DNA of 10,255 nt from Planctomycetaceae bacterium. Its GTDB lineage: Bacteria > Planctomycetota > Planctomycetia > Planctomycetales > Planctomycetaceae. Shown one piece after another: positions 5,307 through 10,255 of this stretch; position 1 is the first letter of the stretch; each line of letters opens with the position of its first letter. The notes under the pieces are model-generated. The model worked only from the letters and a program-made list of their open reading frames with translations. It was not told the origin of the DNA and did not search any database. A program made the position numbers and the translations under genes. The stretch lies in the NCBI GenBank assembly GCA_003503535.1, contig DOCI01000003.1, positions 53,689 through 63,943 on the forward strand, given 5' to 3'.

Positions 5307-7601
5307 ATGTCATTTTCGCTGTTGAATTTTGGAATGCTGGCTGGATTGCTGGCGGTTGCTGTGCCCGTGCTGGTGCATTTGCTCAATCGACGTCGTTTCG
5401 ATGTGGTTGAGTGGGGGGCGATGCAGTTTCTGCAGTTGGGTGAACGGACTCGACAGAAAATCAAACTGAGCGACCTGCTGCTCCTGCTGATGCGAATGCT
5501 GATGGTCGCAATATTAGTGCTCGTTTTCACTCGACCATTTCTGCAGGGAAATCTTTACATTCGCAATCTGTATCCCGAGCCAATCGATCTGGTCATCGTG
5601 ATCGACAGTTCTTACAGCATGGGCTGGACGGGTGAAGAAATTACGCCGCATGCACGGGCCATTCAATCCTGTCACAACATTCTGGACAATCTCACTTCGG
5701 TCGATCGAGTGGCTATTATTGATGCCCGCAATCGGTCGGAACTCCTCACACCTGCTCCTTTGACGGATGCCTCCACAGCGAGATTGGAACTCGAAAAACT
5801 ACAAGGCCCGGATGGAATCACCGACATGGCTGCTGCCATTACGCAGGCCTGTCAATTACTGACACAATCGTATTCGACAAGACGGGATATTGTTGTCCTG
5901 ACCGACCAGCAGGCTCTCTCCTGGGCTCCCCCTGAAACTGCGAGCTGGTCTGAGTTTTTGAAATTGCGTCAAGCGGCTGCGGTTCCGATTCAACTTTCGG
6001 CAATCGATGTTGGCTCTGGAAATATGGATTCGATAGAAAATTATCGCGTCGACCGCCTGAAGGCTTCGCGTGATATTACGGTCGTAAACTCGCCTGTAAC
6101 AATCTCGACACGTGTTGGATACCAGGGAGCGTTTGCTGAAACAGAGTATGAACTGCACTGGTCGGTGGATGGCCAGCAATTGAGCAGAGAGTCGGACGCA
6201 TTGAGATTACAGAATGGCGAAGAAGCGGTTGCAGAAATAACGACCCGTTTCGCTGATCCTGGCAATCACATCATCACGGCATCACTGGATGGCGACGCTC
6301 TTCCTGGAGATAATGTCGCTGAAATTGTACTGGATGTTGTCGATGAAGTGCCCGTTGTGATTGCAACCAATGCCGACTCACTCACCGATCCCGTCAATCA
6401 GGACGAGCCGGAAACGGAATTTTATCTCTCACGCGTGTTTGGGAATCCCGATATCGAAAAGGTTTGGGTTTCGGCTAAAACCGTGAAACAGGATCAAATT
6501 GATGCGGCTCTGCTGGATAAGACTCGGGTCCTGTTTCTGCTGGGGCCTGGGCCGGAATCGATGGATTGGGAACTGCTGACGAATTATCTGGTCAAAGGTG
6601 GCGGACTTGTGCTGTTGCCAGATCGAAACTCGACGGCTGAGGATTATCAGAAGTCACTCGATCAGTGGATGATCGAGGGTCGTACGGTACTGCCCGTTCA
6701 GTTTAATCAACGTGAAGATACTGGCAATGAGCCTGAGAAGCTCGATTTGAAGTCCTTCTCCGCAGCCTGGCTGGCTCCGTTCAGCGATCCCACAAAATCC
6801 GAACTGGTCGATGTGCTTGTTACTCGTTACTGGGATTTGTCTCTGAATGATCAGGATCTCACAAAACCGACTGGCAAGAATGCTCAAAAACTGACGATCG
6901 AAATGGGACCAGCGGCTGTCACTGCTCAATTGCAAAACGGTTCACCTGTTTTTGTTCAGCGGAAAATTGGCCGCGGCCATATTTTAGTCAGTTCAGTTGC
7001 CTTTGATGGAGCCGGTTCCGATTTAATCCGTCAGCGAACGTTCGTCCCTTTGATGCACGAACTTGTTTTTGGAATGACCCGCACAACGTCCGAACGAAAC
7101 CTGGATTTGACGCAGGCGATTATCGTTCAGCAACTCCCCTGTCAGCCCCTAAAACTGAATGTCACTGCTCCCGATCAAAGCCAGCTGACGGCTCAACGTA
7201 CCGGCAGCGGAGATCAATTGACCTGGCGACTTTCCAACCTGAAGCTTTCAGGGATTTATGAGGTTGAAATCGATTGTGAAAAACCAGCCGGTGAACTGCA
7301 GGCAAATAAAGAAATGCCATTTTATGCGTTTGCTTCCCGCGAAGAATCGGACATCACCCGCCTGAGTGCTGAGCAGAAACAGGACTTCAATGGAGCCTTC
7401 AATTTGAACTGGCGGGCCAATTCCAAAGAAGTGCTCGATGATCTGGCGACTGCCTCGGGAGGCATTGAAATCTGGCCGATTCTGCTGTTTATCGTGACGG
7501 CTCTGTTAGTGGTTGAACTACTGATGACCCGCCGACTCGTTCAAGGTGGACATCGGCAGATTGAACTCAATGAAGCCTCGCTGGCTGCTCAACAAACGTG
7601 A
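5307..7601 (+). CDS. BatA-domain and VWA-domain membrane protein
   Basis: A 764-residue protein. Residues 1-78 form a BatA N-terminal domain with two membrane segments (about 7-25 and 56-77) flanking the LLNRRRFDVVEWGAMQFL signature (25-42). A von Willebrand A domain follows from about 94, with an intact MIDAS metal site: D100-S-S102-Y-S104, T172 in GITD, and D200 in VVLTD. Residues about 235-345 look like an Ig-like beta domain. About 345-455 resembles a class I glutamine amidotransferase-like fold without a visible catalytic triad, ending in GGGLVLLPD. A final membrane helix lies at about 723-739 with a short polar tail. In Bacteroides and planctomycetes such proteins usually travel with MoxR AAA ATPases and DUF58 proteins; neither is seen here, where the neighbours are the small gene upstream and birA downstream. 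Likely role: cell-envelope complex assembly or stress tolerance, inferred from the family. Only a weak GGAAA precedes the ATG. Confidence 0.9.
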   Translation: MSFSLLNFGMLAGLLAVAVPVLVHLLNRRRFDVVEWGAMQFLQLGERTRQKIKLSDLLLLLMRMLMVAILVLVFTRPFLQGNLYIRNLYPEPIDLVIVIDSSYSMGWTGEEITPHARAIQSCHNILDNLTSVDRVAIIDARNRSELLTPAPLTDASTARLELEKLQGPDGITDMAAAITQACQLLTQSYSTRRDIVVLTDQQALSWAPPETASWSEFLKLRQAAAVPIQLSAIDVGSGNMDSIENYRVDRLKASRDITVVNSPVTISTRVGYQGAFAETEYELHWSVDGQQLSRESDALRLQNGEEAVAEITTRFADPGNHIITASLDGDALPGDNVAEIVLDVVDEVPVVIATNADSLTDPVNQDEPETEFYLSRVFGNPDIEKVWVSAKTVKQDQIDAALLDKTRVLFLLGPGPESMDWELLTNYLVKGGGLVLLPDRNSTAEDYQKSLDQWMIEGRTVLPVQFNQREDTGNEPEKLDLKSFSAAWLAPFSDPTKSELVDVLVTRYWDLSLNDQDLTKPTGKNAQKLTIEMGPAAVTAQLQNGSPVFVQRKIGRGHILVSSVAFDGAGSDLIRQRTFVPLMHELVFGMTRTTSERNLDLTQAIIVQQLPCQPLKLNVTAPDQSQLTAQRTGSGDQLTWRLSNLKLSGIYEVEIDCEKPAGELQANKEMPFYAFASREESDITRLSAEQKQDFNGAFNLNWRANSKEVLDDLATASGGIEIWPILLFIVTALLVVELLMTRRLVQGGHRQIELNEASLAAQQT

Positions 7602-7610
7602 GTCTTATTT

Positions 7611-7636
7611 GTTGAGTTACGCTTTGCTAACCCAAC
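7611..7636. repeat. Hairpin between convergent genes (REP-like or terminator)
   Basis: GTTGAGTTA (7611-7619) and TAACCCAAC (7628-7636) pair over nine positions with one mismatch on the + strand, which becomes a G-U wobble on the - strand. An inner GC-TTT-GC mini-stem sits in the loop. It lies in the 49-bp gap where the BatA/VWA gene and birA converge. No T-run follows on either side, so it is not a classical intrinsic terminator. Its core resembles GTTGGGTTA..TAACCCAAC dispersed hairpins that I recall from other bacteria, which is a recollection and not a search result. Confidence 0.5.
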
Positions 7637-7650
7637 CTGCGAATTGGAAT

Positions 7651-8457
7651 TCACGACCATTCTCGAATGACACCGGAATAAATTCGATGGGTCGTATATT
7701 GATCGCGAAGCAATAAGGCTCCATCTTCATCAATTCCTTCACAACGACCGATGACGAGATCTTCAGCTCGTTCCGATTCGCCACGATCGAGAGTGACAAG
7801 TGTGTGATCGAGCAAATGACAACTCTGCCACATCTCGGGAAAAAGTTGTGATCGCTTCTCGGCCGACTGCAATGCCGCCTCAAAACTTCGCATGATTTCA
7901 ATCAGGAGCTGGATGGAATCCAGTTGTGCCCCGAGAGAATCACTCAAAGAGATTGCGGAGTGTTGTAAATCGGCGAGCATGTCAGCTTTCGAGTTATTGA
8001 CATTTAAGCCGATGCCCACCACGAGCCGAGTTCTTTTCTGAGCAGGTTGTTCGAGCAGGATACCGCAGACCTTGCGACCTTGCAGATACAAATCATTAGG
8101 CCACTTGAGTTGCATGTCCGATGCTCGTATCTCTGTGACGTTTAAAATTGCCTGCCTGACGGCAGCAGCTGCTATCAATGAGAGTAACTGAATTTCATGA
8201 GCGGCAATCTCATAGGAAGCCGGTTCGATCAATAAGGAAAACGTCAAAGCACCTTGACCGGAGATCCACGAATTCTTGCCTCGCCCGCGGCCAGCCGTCT
8301 GTTTTTCAGTGATGATCAGTGCCGGTGTTCGATATTGAGCGGCACGCTCGGCAGCATGCCGGTTCGTCGAATTCAACTGCTCATGAGGATCGATCTGCCA
8401 GCCGGGAAATTCCCGCTGGACATCATTGAGATCGAGAGACTGAGAATGAGTGGTCAT
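7651..8457 (-). CDS. birA: Biotin--[acetyl-CoA-carboxylase] ligase, without HTH domain
   Basis: A 268-residue biotin protein ligase that forms biotinyl-5'-AMP and transfers biotin to the lysine of biotin carboxyl carrier proteins in the cytoplasm. Motifs seen: NSTN (29-32), the biotinyl-AMP loop GRGRGKNSW (56-64), KWPNDLYLQGRKVCGILLE (118-136) with K129 matching the catalytic-site lysine of E. coli BirA, and GIGLNVN (148-154). The C-terminal SH3-like domain spans about 225-266. There is no N-terminal winged-helix domain, so it should not act as a biotin-operon repressor. The first 20 residues are not conserved in character but contain no signal. The ATG at 8457 has no clear ribosome binding site. 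It is convergent with the BatA/VWA gene and separated from the next upstream gene by 219 bases. Confidence 0.95.
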   Translation of the reverse strand: MTTHSQSLDLNDVQREFPGWQIDPHEQLNSTNRHAAERAAQYRTPALIITEKQTAGRGRGKNSWISGQGALTFSLLIEPASYEIAAHEIQLLSLIAAAAVRQAILNVTEIRASDMQLKWPNDLYLQGRKVCGILLEQPAQKRTRLVVGIGLNVNNSKADMLADLQHSAISLSDSLGAQLDSIQLLIEIMRSFEAALQSAEKRSQLFPEMWQSCHLLDHTLVTLDRGESERAEDLVIGRCEGIDEDGALLLRDQYTTHRIYSGVIREWS

Positions 8458-8497
8458 CAGGGATTATTACATTAGAGAGAATACCAACAACGAAATC

Positions 8498-8683
8498 GGG
8501 TGCCATGCTCAAACTTGTTTGAGTATGCAATGCGTGAGTGAGTTCAACCTGCGTGTCGGGCTTGCCATTCTGAGTGAATGTGCAAAAATAAATTCGTCCA
8601 ATTCATGTTTCATTCGTTGCTGGATTGGGTCATCAATGCATATACCAGTATGCCAACGGCACACGAACCTGTAAAACTACAAT
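8498..8683. repeat. Hairpin-rich stretch, possible decayed dispersed repeat
   Basis: Four small hairpins follow each other in this gene-free stretch. CTCAAAC-TT-GTTTGAG is at 8508-8523, flanked by imperfectly matching CAT and ATG. GCCATTC-TGAGT-GAATG, with GC after one bulged base, is at 8564-8583. GCATA-TACCAG-TATGC is at 8638-8653. TGCC-AAC-GGCA is at 8651-8661. The first two share a GCCAT...GAGT...TGCAA layout, as if related. The only + strand frame across it (starting 8450) has no recognisable features and lacks a ribosome site. The boundaries given are approximate, and repeat status needs a genome comparison. Confidence 0.35.
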
Positions 8684-8886
8684 CCTCGCATTGTTCCATT
8701 ATATTTTCCGCACTCACATGAATGTTGCCATGCAGTATTACTAAGTCGCAAAAACATGATGAGCGAGCCACATTTTTCACAGTCTACCGAAGAATGCCCT
8801 TGTTTGAAGAAATTCTCGCTTGCGAATAGGAATCGTTGTTCAGACTTTTCATCCAGCTTTGATTGGCGTTTCGGTATCTCAGTCAT
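8677..8886 (-). CDS. Putative small zinc-ribbon protein
   Basis: A 69-residue protein of unknown function. The N-terminal half is charged (KRQSKLDEKSEQR). The C-terminal half carries C36-x2-C39 and C57-x-C59, seventeen residues apart, in the context CEKCGSL and CECGKYNGTMRGL. Four cysteines in two knuckles followed by a Gly-rich tail suggest a zinc ribbon. No membrane segment or signal peptide. The ATG at 8886 has only a weak upstream purine site. It is transcribed in the same direction as birA and xylB but is separated from them by 219 and 118 bases, so it is probably its own unit. The cysteine spacing makes a chance frame less likely, but no family name can be given. Confidence 0.55.
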   Translation of the reverse strand: MTEIPKRQSKLDEKSEQRFLFASENFFKQGHSSVDCEKCGSLIMFLRLSNTAWQHSCECGKYNGTMRGL

Positions 8887-9004
8887 AATTGGTTACCATC
8901 AGACATTGGTCTAAACATCGAACGCATCGTTTTCCAATTTGCACTAAATGGTTTGACGAATCTGGCCGGAAATGTCTATTAACTTTCCTGATGAACTTAG
9001 AGAA
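8887..9004. other. Gap between xylB and the zinc-ribbon gene
   Basis: This 118-base AT-rich stretch should hold the end of the xylB transcript and the promoter of the small gene. I see no stem followed by a T-run and no convincing promoter pair. Confidence 0.3.

Positions 9005-10255
<1,251 letters not shown>

Noticed and set aside
8450..8674. 74-residue + strand frame across the hairpin-rich stretch
   Set aside because: No ribosome site, cysteine-scattered composition without a motif, and it starts within the birA 5' end.

Overview
The window looks like chromosomal DNA of a planctomycete, possibly a Gimesia/Rubinisphaera-type member of the Planctomycetales. This placement is an inference. 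It rests on the moderate GC content, the large BatA-N/von Willebrand A membrane protein preceded by a small unclassified gene, LPS-core type glycosyltransferases, and short nested palindromes between genes. No rRNA, tRNA, CRISPR array, transposase or phage gene was found.

Left block (1-4744, all + strand): five genes for assembly of a surface glycan, most like a lipopolysaccharide core. In order they are a family 2 glycosyltransferase of the WaaE/KdtX type (5' end outside the window), a TylF/MycF-type sugar O-methyltransferase, a second class I SAM methyltransferase, a WaaG-like family 4 glycosyltransferase, and a second, divergent GT4 enzyme that overlaps the WaaG-like gene by one base. The enzymes could build and methyl-cap a core oligosaccharide. 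A 70-bp nested palindrome of mobile-repeat type lies between the two methyltransferase genes.

Middle block (4745-7601, + strand): a 209-bp non-coding stretch, a 93-residue protein that may have a small beta-barrel (LSm/SH3-like) fold, and a 764-residue BatA/VWA protein anchored by membrane segments at both ends.

Right block (7651-10255, all - strand, convergent with the middle block): a biotin protein ligase without a DNA-binding domain (birA), a 219-bp stretch rich in small hairpins that may be a decayed dispersed repeat, a 69-residue putative zinc-ribbon protein, and the C-terminal four fifths of xylulokinase (xylB), whose start lies beyond the right edge. A small hairpin sits in the 49-bp gap where the two gene blocks converge.

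I see no convincing novel multi-gene system. The points most worth following are the methyltransferase pair inside an LPS-core-like locus, the two small uncharacterised proteins, and the three intergenic palindromic elements.
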